From a virus, in IMG/VR virus record IMGVR_UViG_3300035661_000348, positions 1-22,450 of that record: a DNA stretch of 22,450 nucleotides. The stretch is one strand, 5' to 3'. The position numbers were made by a program, and so were the translations under genes. Below, one piece after another: positions 12,608 to 21,277 of the stretch. Position 1 is the first letter of the stretch; the number at the start of each line of letters is the position of its first letter. Below the pieces are notes generated by a model. The model ran no database searches, had not been told where the DNA came from, and saw only the letters and a list, made by a program, of their open reading frames with translations.

Positions 12608-13333
12608 CTAATCTTCTTCAAGATCTGTATTTTCAGACAAATCTATTTCAGTGTCACTCCATGCAAGAAGTCTACGACTAAGAGTGAAATTGTTAAGCTC
12701 GCTTGCGCTTGCTTTAACTTTATCACTGAATAAGATACTGACTGCTTGAATGTGTTGACTAGTTAAACCTATGTTGTAGGTTTCCATGAAAGCTTTAACG
12801 TTTCCAAAAATATGTTGTGGCAAAATAACTACTTTACCACTGTGAGCTAATTGGTGGGAAGTCTTAGAAAGCGGAACTAAACCAACCATCTTTTGAAAAT
12901 GAATCTTAGTTACTTCCTCTGCTACTGAGATAGGGTTCAGAGGCTCTTTTAACATTGTTCGCTTACGTATTACAATGTCAACTATGTCAAACAAAGTAAA
13001 CGGATAATGATGTAACTCAATAGTCACGTTTTCAGTGTTTAATCCTTTCAATAAGATACATGAGTTTAAGTCTAGTTCAGTCTTTAAGAACTTGAATAAG
13101 CTCTTCAATTCAACACTTGATCTTACAATCCGTTCAATGTTTTTTACAAATCCTCGATAAGCTTTATCATCGCCACTTTCAATAAACTCATCAATCCAGT
13201 AAGAACTCTCAAACGCATTTGTCTCTTCAACAAACTCATCCAATGACACTGCTTGCTTAATTTCAAACGTAGCAGCTTTTTGAAGACCGTTCAGATCTTT
13301 CTTTTCAGTATTTTTGAAATCAGGTATTTTCAT
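12608..13333 (-). CDS. HHYPF-motif protein, paralogue 1
   Basis: The 241-residue protein is clearly related to its upstream neighbour. Shared blocks are VERIVRSS-type (68-73), IELHHYPFTLFDIV (106-118), SVAEEVTKIHF (136-146), VPLSKTSHQLAHSGKVVI (153-170) and IFGNVKAFMETY (175-186). The conserved His residues (HH, IHF, SHQLAHSG) resemble a metal or catalytic site, perhaps of a His-Me/HNH-like nuclease, but the typical HNH Asn and Cys pairs are not evident, so I give no function. The start codon overlaps the neighbour's stop (ATGA), so the two are coupled. Terminator at 12571-12598. Confidence 0.8.
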   Translation of the reverse strand: MKIPDFKNTEKKDLNGLQKAATFEIKQAVSLDEFVEETNAFESSYWIDEFIESGDDKAYRGFVKNIERIVRSSVELKSLFKFLKTELDLNSCILLKGLNTENVTIELHHYPFTLFDIVDIVIRKRTMLKEPLNPISVAEEVTKIHFQKMVGLVPLSKTSHQLAHSGKVVILPQHIFGNVKAFMETYNIGLTSQHIQAVSILFSDKVKASASELNNFTLSRRLLAWSDTEIDLSENTDLEED

Positions 13334-14079
13334 CTTACATGCTTCTCTGTAGTTTGAGGATCTTTAGCTACAATTAACGACAACTTGTCTAAGAAAGTTT
13401 TGTTGATTTGAGCGTTGTTTTTATCTTTAAACTCTGTAGGAAGGTTACTGTCATACGACAATACGTCTGTATTGTTTGTAAAGTCTATTCCATTTTTAGT
13501 CATTTCAACTAACTTCATTAGAGATTCAAAGTCATCTTCTGTTATGAAGCTTTTATAGTATTCTACAAAAGCAAAGTAGTCACCAAATACTTGGTACAGA
13601 GGGATAAAGACATTTCCGTTATGTGCTGCTTCATGTACAGTTTCAGATAACGGAACTACGCCTATAAGACCTTCAAAATGAATCTTCATTACTTCGTTAG
13701 CAACACTAAATGTAGTAATTGAAGGAACTCTACTAAACATTTCATCCATCACAATCTGAACAATGGAGTACAAACTGAACGGGTAATGATGAATTTCAAT
13801 GTCAGCATCTTCATCACTAACATTACCAAAGAACGAACAGTTTTGCATTCCTAGTTTTCGTAATGTTCCATTCCATAGTTTGTACTCCATTGAACTACGA
13901 ACTATGCGTTCAACGGTCTTGATAAACTTTATGTTCTCTTTAGGGTCAATAAACAAAGTATTTCCAAAAGAAGTTATGTAATATCCATTTCCTACAGCGC
14001 TTACAGTATTGTCTTCTTTCGATTCTTCAAATTCAATATGATCTAAACCTGATTGGTTTATGTTGTTGTCTTGTTCCAT
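13330..14079 (-). CDS. HHYPF-motif protein, paralogue 2
   Basis: The 249-residue protein is the first gene of the pair. Blocks in order are KTVERIVRSSMEYK (54-67), DIEIHHYPFSLYSIVQIV (93-110), SVANEVMKIHFEGLIGVVPLSETVHEAAHNGNVFIPL (125-161) and VFGDYFAFVEYYKS (164-177). The N-terminal 40 residues (acidic, then GNGYYITSFGNTLFID) differ from paralogue 1. The order HH, IHF, HEAAH suggests a zinc or nuclease-like centre; the function is unknown. GAGAG lies seven bases before the ATG. The intergenic region to the divergent terminase gene has no TATATTA element. The pair arose by tandem duplication and has since diverged strongly outside the blocks. Confidence 0.8.
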   Translation of the reverse strand: MEQDNNINQSGLDHIEFEESKEDNTVSAVGNGYYITSFGNTLFIDPKENIKFIKTVERIVRSSMEYKLWNGTLRKLGMQNCSFFGNVSDEDADIEIHHYPFSLYSIVQIVMDEMFSRVPSITTFSVANEVMKIHFEGLIGVVPLSETVHEAAHNGNVFIPLYQVFGDYFAFVEYYKSFITEDDFESLMKLVEMTKNGIDFTNNTDVLSYDSNLPTEFKDKNNAQINKTFLDKLSLIVAKDPQTTEKHVR

Positions 14080-14218
14080 TTAAATTCTCTCTATTAAGAT
14101 AGTAAATTAAGGATCACTTAAGTGTTTGCACATGAGTTTTAAAAACCTTGTTAGGTGCTTAAGTTTCAAATGAGTAAAGGTAAAACAATTCTTCGAATAG
14201 TAAAAGCAGGTGATCAGT

Positions 14219-16228
14219 ATGAGCGAAGATAGTCTAAAACTTAACTACATTATTGATTATACCACTACTAATGACAGTTTTATCAGAGTCTACCAGCGTC
14301 TAAAAGAGCAGGGTGTCAAAAACAACAAGTTCTTTCTTAGATTGTTTGACAGAGATTTACAAAACATAGACCCCTTTGATCCTTCTCTTTCAGTAGAGAT
14401 GAAAACTAGAATTCGTAATGAATGTATAATTAACCCTTGGTACTTCTTTAGAGAAGTAGTAAGACATATTCCTGTACCCGGAGGTACTGCTAGGTTTGAA
14501 CTTCATTTAGGAAACTTAGCTTTCTTGTTTCTAACTCTTCAGAACATTAACACTATAACAGTCTTACCTCGTCAACATTATAAAACTGTTACAACTGTAA
14601 TCTTGTTTAACTATATACTAGAATTCTCTACAGTAAACTCTAAAGTAATCTTTTCGAACAAGTCAGGTGCAGATGCGTGTTTAAACTTAGAACGTTTTAA
14701 TGAGAATCGAAGAGCACTTCCTCAGTATCTTGTTAGAGACTCTAAAGAAGATCTAAACAATAAGACTTATCGTCATATGAAGATAACGAATAACAAGATT
14801 GACGCTATGGCTCCCGGCAATGATGAAACTGGAGCTGATAGAAAAGGTCGAGGCATGACAGTTCCATTTGGATGGTGGGATGAGTTTTCATTCATCAAGT
14901 ATATAGCAGCATTTTATGAAAGTGCAACAATGGCACTTTCAGAAGCTTCACGGGCTGCTAAACGCAACAATAAACCTTTTGCTAAGATTATCACAACTAC
15001 GCCTAACATGCTAGATATTCCAGAAGGCGCTTATTGCAAGATGATGATAAACGATTCAGCTAAGTTTATCAGTGCTATTTATGACATGTCTGAAAAAGAA
15101 CTAGAACTATACGTTAAGTACAATTCTAAGAACGACTTTATCTATATTGAGTTCTCTTACATTCAATTAGGAAAAGACGAAGAATGGCTTAACACTCAAA
15201 AAAGAGCATTGAACAACAACCTTCTCAAGATTAAACGCGAAATCTTTCTTACATGGCCTCTATCTAACGAACGCTCAGTCTTTGAAGAAGAAGTTCTAGA
15301 AGAAATTAATCGAATCTGCAAATATCCAATTAAGACAATACAAGTTCCTAACACTTTCTTCTATTTTGATATGTATGAATACTTTGACCCTACTAAGAAC
15401 TATATTATAGGAATGGATATTGCTACAGGTCTCAAGAAAGACTTTTCTACAATGGTAGTTATTGATCCTGTCACACTTAACGTTATTGCAACTTTTGGAA
15501 ACAACAACATTAAGATTCCTTCTCTAGTAGAATTAGTTGAGCTTGTTTGTGAGCTAATTTTCCCTAATGCTTATCTTGCAATTGAACGGTCTTCAGTTAC
15601 TTTAGGATTCATTGACACACTTTTAAAGAATCCTAAGATGAAGCCTAAGATCCTTTACACATATTCATCTGATGACACTAAAGAAGCTGAAAAAGTCCAT
15701 AAAGACAGAAAACGTGTATCTAGTTCTTTAAAGAACAGTAAGACTAAAACAAAAGTGTATGGTGTACCTATTACAACCAGCACACGTTCACAAATGGTAG
15801 AAATGCTTTTGTCTACTGCTGAACACAACAAACCATACCTTGCATATGAGTGTATACTCAATGATTTGAAAGGTCTTGAAGTGAATCGTGATGGAAAGAT
15901 TGAACATAGTCCTAATACGCATGATGACTACTTGTTTGGATGGCTGTATGCAGTTTACGCTTTGAGAAACTTTCCATCTATTGCTAAGCTTTTCACAAAT
16001 ACAGGTTCAATTGCTAATCGCATTCATTCTATTAACACAATGAGTAGAACAACAACGCAGTCAAATAGCGCAGAAGACTTTCTTAAGAGTCGTCCTGATT
16101 TAATCATTAACCCAGACCAGAAACCTATACATGAAGTTAAACCAGCTGTTGAAAACATAAACAGTTCTAATAGAAATCGCCCTAGTAGATCTGTTATCAA
16201 ATCCATTCTAGACTTTAACCGAGATTAA
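14219..16228 (+). CDS. terL: Terminase large subunit (packaging ATPase and nuclease)
   Basis: The 669-residue protein is a T4 gp17-type large terminase, the motor that pumps DNA into proheads and cuts it. I chose the ATG at 14219, with AGGTGA five bases upstream, over a GTG three codons earlier. ATPase motifs are LPRQHYKT at 116-123 (Walker A position), PFGWWDEF at 216-223 (Walker B Asp221 and catalytic Glu222) and TTTPN at 259-263 (coupling motif III). The RNase H-like nuclease shows IIGMDIATG (Asp400), AIERSS (Glu456) and HDD at 568-570, the three acidic metal sites. The Gly before Lys in Walker A is Tyr here, which is unusual. Codon use is AT-rich, with AGA common. The divergent paralogue pair lies upstream; three unknown genes follow closely. 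Confidence 0.93.
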   Translation: MSEDSLKLNYIIDYTTTNDSFIRVYQRLKEQGVKNNKFFLRLFDRDLQNIDPFDPSLSVEMKTRIRNECIINPWYFFREVVRHIPVPGGTARFELHLGNLAFLFLTLQNINTITVLPRQHYKTVTTVILFNYILEFSTVNSKVIFSNKSGADACLNLERFNENRRALPQYLVRDSKEDLNNKTYRHMKITNNKIDAMAPGNDETGADRKGRGMTVPFGWWDEFSFIKYIAAFYESATMALSEASRAAKRNNKPFAKIITTTPNMLDIPEGAYCKMMINDSAKFISAIYDMSEKELELYVKYNSKNDFIYIEFSYIQLGKDEEWLNTQKRALNNNLLKIKREIFLTWPLSNERSVFEEEVLEEINRICKYPIKTIQVPNTFFYFDMYEYFDPTKNYIIGMDIATGLKKDFSTMVVIDPVTLNVIATFGNNNIKIPSLVELVELVCELIFPNAYLAIERSSVTLGFIDTLLKNPKMKPKILYTYSSDDTKEAEKVHKDRKRVSSSLKNSKTKTKVYGVPITTSTRSQMVEMLLSTAEHNKPYLAYECILNDLKGLEVNRDGKIEHSPNTHDDYLFGWLYAVYALRNFPSIAKLFTNTGSIANRIHSINTMSRTTTQSNSAEDFLKSRPDLIINPDQKPIHEVKPAVENINSSNRNRPSRSVIKSILDFNRD

Positions 16229-16233
16229 CGCAA

Positions 16234-17001
16234 ATGCCTTCTATCTTAACTACCGACAACGTGTTTGAAGAGTTTCCAGATGAACGATCTTTATTGAGCA
16301 TCATTGATTCAGATGGTCTCGCAGTAGAAATCTTCGAACAAATTAGTTCTTCCGCTAAAGCAGCTTACCCTGAAAACATTTTGAACATGGTGGAAGAGCG
16401 TCTTTATTTTGCAATGGCTAAAGAACTTAATACAGCTACAATAGCTCAGTTTCAAGACGAGTATCGTTCTTTTTTGTATTCTCTAGCAGAAAAGATCTTT
16501 GTTTCAAGATATCAGATCTTTACTGATCTAGACGAATATCAAGTAGAACTTCTACCTATGACATTCTTAAACCTTACTAAGAATGCTTACTACACTTTGA
16601 TCTTAAACCGATTTAATTTAGTGCTTAATTACAGCAAAGATTTCTTCACAAGAAATTCAAGGAAAATTAAAACATATATTAATAAACTAGAGGATGCAGT
16701 AAGTGATGAAGCATTCTCTCTTAGGAAAAACGACGGTGTTTCTAAGACAACAGCTCAAATTATCTCAAACATAGATGAACTGATTAAGATATTCATTTTT
16801 GAAGCAGACACACCTATTCCAAATGAGTTCTTCTTCATGGACTTTGATGATAATTCACCATTCGTTATAGGCTTCTATAATGAAGTTGAGCTATACTTGT
16901 CTGACGACTTTGCCAAACAGATTGTAAAAGAAGTTCTTGACAACTCTTCACTTTACAATGAATTCGTTAACAAACTTATTGAACATATCAAAAAGGATTG
17001 A
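16234..17001 (+). CDS. Hypothetical protein in the neck/tail-completion position, 255 residues
   Basis: The gene starts five bases after the terminase stop, so it is co-transcribed. The product begins MPSILTTDNVFEEFPDERSLL and looks almost wholly helical, with long Phe/Tyr-rich helices. The C-terminal part has EADTPIPNEFFFMDFDDNSPFVIGFYNEVELYL. A similar PIP...F.GFN pattern ends the next protein, so the two may share a fold. In T4 the genes around gp17 and gp18 make neck and tail-completion proteins (gp13-gp15), so a head-tail connector role is plausible by position only. A promoter-like word lies inside the gene at 16669-16687. Confidence 0.78.
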   Translation: MPSILTTDNVFEEFPDERSLLSIIDSDGLAVEIFEQISSSAKAAYPENILNMVEERLYFAMAKELNTATIAQFQDEYRSFLYSLAEKIFVSRYQIFTDLDEYQVELLPMTFLNLTKNAYYTLILNRFNLVLNYSKDFFTRNSRKIKTYINKLEDAVSDEAFSLRKNDGVSKTTAQIISNIDELIKIFIFEADTPIPNEFFFMDFDDNSPFVIGFYNEVELYLSDDFAKQIVKEVLDNSSLYNEFVNKLIEHIKKD

Positions 17002-17005
17002 AATT

Positions 17006-17659
17006 ATGCAACCTCTAAATGACCAACAAACTATTCTCGATAACATTGCTACTGCTGGAACTGCTTCAATTGAAGCTTTTGTAGTTCGTCTCAATGAGAT
17101 GTACACTCTGTCTAAAAGAAATGAAGAGAATCCTGAGTTTGACCATTCTACGTATAACGCAGAAATTACATTAAACGAACGCTACTTCGAAATGGTGAAA
17201 GGTGTAGTTGATTACGTTAACTGGACTTATCCATTCTTCTTGTCTATTCCTTCTGCTTCATATTCTAAGAAAGTTGATCCAAAGGCAATGAAGACTAAGA
17301 TTCGGAATCGGTTAGCTTCTAGTTCTTACACGAAGAAAGACAAAGACAAAATTAAAGAGTTTGTCAATGTTTACATTGATCGTGTAAGCAATCTTATCAA
17401 AGAAGCAGTGAAGACAGAACTCACTGAAAAAGAGAATACTTTCATTGAAAGCATATTCTTAACACGCTTAGCTAAAATGAAGCTTGATAAAGACTTCTGG
17501 AGAAGAACTGAAGTCATTGAAGAGTTTACTAGCGTGCTTCATGATTTCTACTTTTTGAAACAACCTATTCCTGAATCAATGAATGTTGAATTCTATGGTT
17601 TTAATGTACTGAAGAACATTAGTTCCATTCTTGAATGCTTTATTAAAACTCTCAAGTAA
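17006..17659 (+). CDS. Hypothetical protein in the neck/tail-completion position, 217 residues
   Basis: The start is the ATG at 17006 with AAAGGAT eight bases upstream; the open frame extends 23 codons further back into the preceding gene, but without a ribosome-binding site. The product begins MQPLNDQQTILDNIATAGTASIEAF, is helical, and has a Lys-rich middle (SYTKKDKDKIKEFVNVYIDRVSNL). It ends IPESMNVEFYGFNVLKNISSILECFIKTLK. No known motif is recognised. It lies four bases after the previous stop and before the terminator at 17696. Connector or tail-terminator function is inferred from position. Confidence 0.76.
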   Translation: MQPLNDQQTILDNIATAGTASIEAFVVRLNEMYTLSKRNEENPEFDHSTYNAEITLNERYFEMVKGVVDYVNWTYPFFLSIPSASYSKKVDPKAMKTKIRNRLASSSYTKKDKDKIKEFVNVYIDRVSNLIKEAVKTELTEKENTFIESIFLTRLAKMKLDKDFWRRTEVIEEFTSVLHDFYFLKQPIPESMNVEFYGFNVLKNISSILECFIKTLK

Positions 17660-17695
17660 AAGAATGTAAACTTCTCTAGACGTTTAACATTACTT

Positions 17696-17731
17696 AGCCT
17701 AACACTTCAATAGTGTTAGGCTACTTTATTT
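17696..17731 (+). terminator. Rho-independent terminator after the terminase operon
   Basis: AGCCTAACACT (17696-17706) pairs exactly with AGTGTTAGGCT (17712-17722) around TCAAT, followed by ACTTTATTTTT. It is the best plus-strand terminator in the window and ends the terL transcript. Confidence 0.88.
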
Positions 17732-17757
17732 TTCAAACTCAGAAAGGAGAACTTTCT

Positions 17758-18492
17758 ATGTCCCTGCCAATTGAAAAGTTTTTAACGTTCACTGAAAACT
17801 CAATTGCTGTAAAAGCACATACAATGCGGTTATACATTCCTGAAGAATTCTTCATTGATGGAATTGCAGAGGTTTTTAGTAACGAAATTGATACATTTAC
17901 TGCAATCATAGTTTCTTTCAAAAACAAAGAAGACAGTGACGAAGAATTCTTCTTTTTTGACTATGGTGTATCTCTTAGGTTCAACTTCAAAGAAGAAACA
18001 ATAATCGTTAATCCGTTTAAAGAGTTAGACTATGCAAAATTTCATGTCTTTGAGCTTTATGAAGGAAACAAGCTAATAAATTCTCTTACTAAAGTTCAAT
18101 CACTAAAAGATGCACAAGCTTTTATTGACTTGTTAAACGGAGGAAAACTTCCTATTGATGTTCCGTACTCTATCATTCCTGAAAAGATCAAAACTAACTT
18201 CAATTTAAATGGAATGAAGCTTCCTGTTTCGTCGTTTATCATTGAAATGCTTGTGAGTGAAGTCAACCGTAATCCAAAAGATCTTCATCAGCCATTTAGA
18301 ATTATTGCAGGACGTACAGGAGCAGATAGTGGCTACTTTCCGCTACGATTAAAGTCTTTACCTAGAGTGAGTTCAGTTTTTGCTGCTTTGAGTTTTGAAG
18401 ACATGAATGCATCTATTAAAGCTTCTGTAGTTATGACTAGAAACAATACAAAACAGAAACAGCATCCTTTAGAAAGTGTCATAAAGAATTGA
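17758..18492 (+). CDS. Hypothetical protein before the sheath gene, 244 residues
   Basis: The start is the ATG at 17758, with AAAGGAG seven bases upstream; the open frame goes back 15 codons into the terminator and is not real there. The product begins MSLPIEKFLTFTENSIAVKAHTMRLYIPEEFF and mixes strands and helices. Conserved-looking blocks are VPYSIIPEKIKTNFNLNGMKLPVSSFIIEMLVSEVNRNPKDLHQPFRI (146-192) and RVSSVFAALSFEDMNASI. I do not recognise the family. Being next to the sheath, a tail-terminator or head-tail joining role is possible by position. It has its own transcription unit after the terL terminator and ends 73 bases before the sheath. Confidence 0.77.
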   Translation: MSLPIEKFLTFTENSIAVKAHTMRLYIPEEFFIDGIAEVFSNEIDTFTAIIVSFKNKEDSDEEFFFFDYGVSLRFNFKEETIIVNPFKELDYAKFHVFELYEGNKLINSLTKVQSLKDAQAFIDLLNGGKLPIDVPYSIIPEKIKTNFNLNGMKLPVSSFIIEMLVSEVNRNPKDLHQPFRIIAGRTGADSGYFPLRLKSLPRVSSVFAALSFEDMNASIKASVVMTRNNTKQKQHPLESVIKN

Positions 18493-18530
18493 TGCCACAG
18501 AAACACATTTTTGAAATTCTCTTATATTTT

Positions 18531-18548
18531 CTAACTACTTTTAACACT
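18531..18548 (+). promoter_or_regulatory. Candidate late promoter word before the sheath gene
   Basis: CTAACTACTTTTAACACT begins 35 bases before the sheath ATG and resembles the words before the capsid and HU-like genes. Confidence 0.35.
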
Positions 18549-18565
18549 TATAAAGGGTACATGCT

Positions 18566-20383
18566 ATGTCTCTTGATTATGCACATCCTCACATCAGTGT
18601 CTCCATTGAACAAGAACCCTTAATTGTGGTTACTGGTCAGGGTGGTACGATGTTGTTTAGTGCCTTTACGGCAAATAAAGGTCTCGATAATACATTGCAG
18701 TTCTTCACTTCTCCTGAAGAGTTTATAAAAGAATATGGCGATGACTTTTCTATTTCAAAGAATCGTCAACAGCCTTACAATATTATGCAATGGTTGAAGA
18801 ACGGTACAGTAGGCGCTATCCGTGTTTGTCCTACGGGTTCTGCTGTTAAAGACAAAAATGCTGCTTATGGCGGTGTCACACTATCCTTAGGCATCAAAAA
18901 AGTCTTTGATACAGTTGACACTGCTAAAATGAAAGGTATTCAAATCAAACCATTTTATCGTTATATTGAAGACATGCCTTCTGTCGGTGCTATTGAAGCA
19001 GCGACTAAGATCGGTGTTGACGATGTTGACGGTTTTAAGGTTTATGACTTGATCACTGTCTATGCTAAAGGTCGCGGTAATTATGGCAATAACTTTGCTT
19101 TTGCAGTTACTCCACAATATGCTTATGAGAAGACTTACAGCTTTCCGACTTATACATGCCAGATTCTTCAATACACTAATGATAACGTTCTTGAACTGCG
19201 TAATCCATATACTGTTGCCTTTGAAGAATCAGCACGTACATTAAGCCGCGAATCAATGTTCATCAAAGATTTGCTTGAAGTCTATGAATCTGAAGTTAAA
19301 GTCTTTGCTAGCAGTGAAGTCTACACACAGATGGAAATCTTCATCGGTGATAACTTTGACTTTGGTAAGTTTAACTTCTTAGACCCATTTAAAACTACGT
19401 GGAACGCTCCTGCATCTCCATTTGAGACTGCTGGCATGACTATTTCACATGTTGCTGCTAATGCAGTAAACGGTGAAATTGCAGTTGGTGGGATTGTACG
19501 TTTCAAAGGCGGTCGTGACGGTGACTTGTCTGAAGACTCTGTAAATAACATGCTGATTGATGCTTACAGTGGTGCTCTTGATAAACGTGTAACGTCAACT
19601 AAGACTTTTCCTTTAGACGTTATCTTAGACGGCAATGAACCTCTACCAGTAAAAAATGCAATGGCAGCTCTTGCACGAGACGTTCGTCAAGATTGCATGG
19701 CATTTGTTGATACAGGGTTTACTGCAAACTCTACTCAAGCAGCAGCTTTCAAAACTAATAACTTGAGCATGAGTTCAGAAAACGTTGCAATCTTTTCTCA
19801 AGATGCATTAGTTTCTGACTTGTTTGACAGTTCACGGAAAGTTCGTGTTACAGCACCTTTCTTTTTAGCTAGTAAAATTCCTTTCAATGATAAGAAGTAC
19901 TCCATTGGTCGAAACTTTGTAGGTTTAGCTCGTGGTGTAGTTTCCGGTGTAAACTCTAATGACTTTAGCTGGTTTCCTGCTTCTGAAGCTGAAAAAGAAA
20001 CTCTCTACTTGGCTCGTGTAAACTACATTGACAACGAAGATGTACTTTACTTTGACTCTCAAAACACTTCTCGTTTAGACTCCGGTGCTTTGAGTAACAT
20101 TTCTGTAGCACGTTCTTTGTTCCGCATGGCGCGTTCTGCTAAATCTGTTGCTAAGTACACTAAATGGGAATATTTCTTAGAGAGCACTTATAGCACTCTT
20201 CGAGATAACATCAGCAGCGCCTTGAACCCTTATCAGTTAGATAAGACTCTTGAAAACATCAACGTTGTAGTTACTGCTTCTCGCTATGATAAGCGTGAAA
20301 AACTACTTCGTGTTAAGATCATTGTCAAATTCACTGATATCATCGAACGTGTAGCAATTACGTTCAGTGTTCAACAAAACTAA
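18566..20383 (+). CDS. Contractile tail sheath protein
   Basis: The 605-residue protein has the usual sheath opening: SLDYAHPHISVSIEQEPLIVVTGQGGTMLFSAFTANKG (2-39), then LQFFTSPEEFIKEYG and MQWLKNGTVGAIRVC, matching the phage tail sheath family (T4 gp18 is about 659 residues). The C-terminal half has GNFDGxxx-poor variable loops and ends with the conserved handshake domain FLESTYSTLRDNISSALNPYQLDKTLEN...VVVTASRYDKREKLLRVKIIVKFTDIIERVAITFSVQQ. It wraps the tail tube and contracts on infection. AAAGGG lies about eight bases before the ATG. Arg is coded largely by CGT, as in the capsid gene, in line with high late expression. The tube gene follows after 20 bases. Confidence 0.92.
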   Translation: MSLDYAHPHISVSIEQEPLIVVTGQGGTMLFSAFTANKGLDNTLQFFTSPEEFIKEYGDDFSISKNRQQPYNIMQWLKNGTVGAIRVCPTGSAVKDKNAAYGGVTLSLGIKKVFDTVDTAKMKGIQIKPFYRYIEDMPSVGAIEAATKIGVDDVDGFKVYDLITVYAKGRGNYGNNFAFAVTPQYAYEKTYSFPTYTCQILQYTNDNVLELRNPYTVAFEESARTLSRESMFIKDLLEVYESEVKVFASSEVYTQMEIFIGDNFDFGKFNFLDPFKTTWNAPASPFETAGMTISHVAANAVNGEIAVGGIVRFKGGRDGDLSEDSVNNMLIDAYSGALDKRVTSTKTFPLDVILDGNEPLPVKNAMAALARDVRQDCMAFVDTGFTANSTQAAAFKTNNLSMSSENVAIFSQDALVSDLFDSSRKVRVTAPFFLASKIPFNDKKYSIGRNFVGLARGVVSGVNSNDFSWFPASEAEKETLYLARVNYIDNEDVLYFDSQNTSRLDSGALSNISVARSLFRMARSAKSVAKYTKWEYFLESTYSTLRDNISSALNPYQLDKTLENINVVVTASRYDKREKLLRVKIIVKFTDIIERVAITFSVQQN

Positions 20384-20403
20384 TCTAACAAGGTGATAAC
20401 ATC

Positions 20404-21219
20404 ATGGATTTTACGAACCTTCGTAATAACTATTCAGACTTGGAAGTACTGAACACTCAAGATGGTGTCAATCAACATTTCTACAACGGAATGTTTTTGA
20501 ATGATGCTACTGTAAATAAGTCAGTTCTTGACCCGTATGTTTCTGGTTATGCTTTCCTTTTCTGGATTAAACTTCCAGTTTGGGTTACTGACAAGTTTCG
20601 GTTTTTTCAATTCTTGTCTAGTCGGAACTTTAAAGAGTTCAACGGCTCTAGTGACATGTCATTAGAAATGGTAAACTGGGGTCTTGGTTTCTCTGGAAAT
20701 GAGAATGAGACTGCTGGTGCAATCAAAATGGACAATGGTTTCACTTTGACGTTTCAAGAATTCTCCGGTTCTCCATTGTCTTCTACGTATGACTATTGGG
20801 TTTCTGGTATTCGTGATCCTCATACGAATATCGCCGTCTATCCACGTCGTGACAACAAACCTTATGCTGCTAAGAACCACACTGGTTCATTGCTGTATGT
20901 AGTTACTCGTCCTGACGCAGACGGTGGTGATGCTGAAACACTTCAAAATGGCTCTTACATTGAACAGGCAATCTACTATACAAACGTAATGCCTAAAAAG
21001 ATCAACAAAGAGTATTTGAACTTTTCTAGTGGTACTGTTGAAGGTAAAACTCTTACTCAGGAGTTTACTGGTACTCGGCACTACGGTAAGAATGTAATTG
21101 AATACGCAAAAGGCTACATGGCGCAGAATAACTGGTTGGTTCAAAACCTAACTGGTACAAGCTCATTTGGTAATAGCGACGGTTACTATCCTACTCAAGA
21201 AAAGTTCGTCACTGGTTAA
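20404..21219 (+). CDS. Tail tube protein, T4 gp19-like
   Basis: The 271-residue protein follows the sheath, as gp19 follows gp18 in T4. Recognisable tube features are YVSGYAFLFWIKLPVW near the start, the KNHTGSLLYVVTRPD stretch, IYYTNVMPKKINKEYLNFSSG, and the conserved LTQEFTGTRHYGKNVIEYAKGYM near the end, where T4 gp19-type tubes carry EIEFTGT. It is longer than T4 gp19 (163 residues), so it has extra loops or an insertion in the middle. It polymerises as the inner tail tube. AAGGTGA lies about seven bases before the ATG. It shares a transcript with the sheath and ends at the shared hairpin at 21239. Confidence 0.85.
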   Translation: MDFTNLRNNYSDLEVLNTQDGVNQHFYNGMFLNDATVNKSVLDPYVSGYAFLFWIKLPVWVTDKFRFFQFLSSRNFKEFNGSSDMSLEMVNWGLGFSGNENETAGAIKMDNGFTLTFQEFSGSPLSSTYDYWVSGIRDPHTNIAVYPRRDNKPYAAKNHTGSLLYVVTRPDADGGDAETLQNGSYIEQAIYYTNVMPKKINKEYLNFSSGTVEGKTLTQEFTGTRHYGKNVIEYAKGYMAQNNWLVQNLTGTSSFGNSDGYYPTQEKFVTG

Positions 21220-21238
21220 TCCCGACCTTGGCTTGGAA

Positions 21239-21270
21239 TTCCCCTATACCCGTAAAAAGGTATAGGGGAA
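21239..21270. terminator. Shared terminator between the convergent tube and portal genes
   Basis: TTCCCCTATACC (21239-21250) pairs exactly with GGTATAGGGGAA (21259-21270). ATCTTTG follows on the plus strand; the minus side reads AATTCC, so it is stronger for the plus strand. It lies 20 bases after the tube stop and 8 bases after the portal stop (on the minus strand). Confidence 0.75.
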
Positions 21271-21277
21271 ATCTTTG

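Noticed and set aside
14115-14124. CACTTAAGTG palindrome between the divergent paralogue pair and terL
   Set aside because: A single 10-base palindrome in AT-rich DNA is expected by chance; no second copy or promoter element gives it context.
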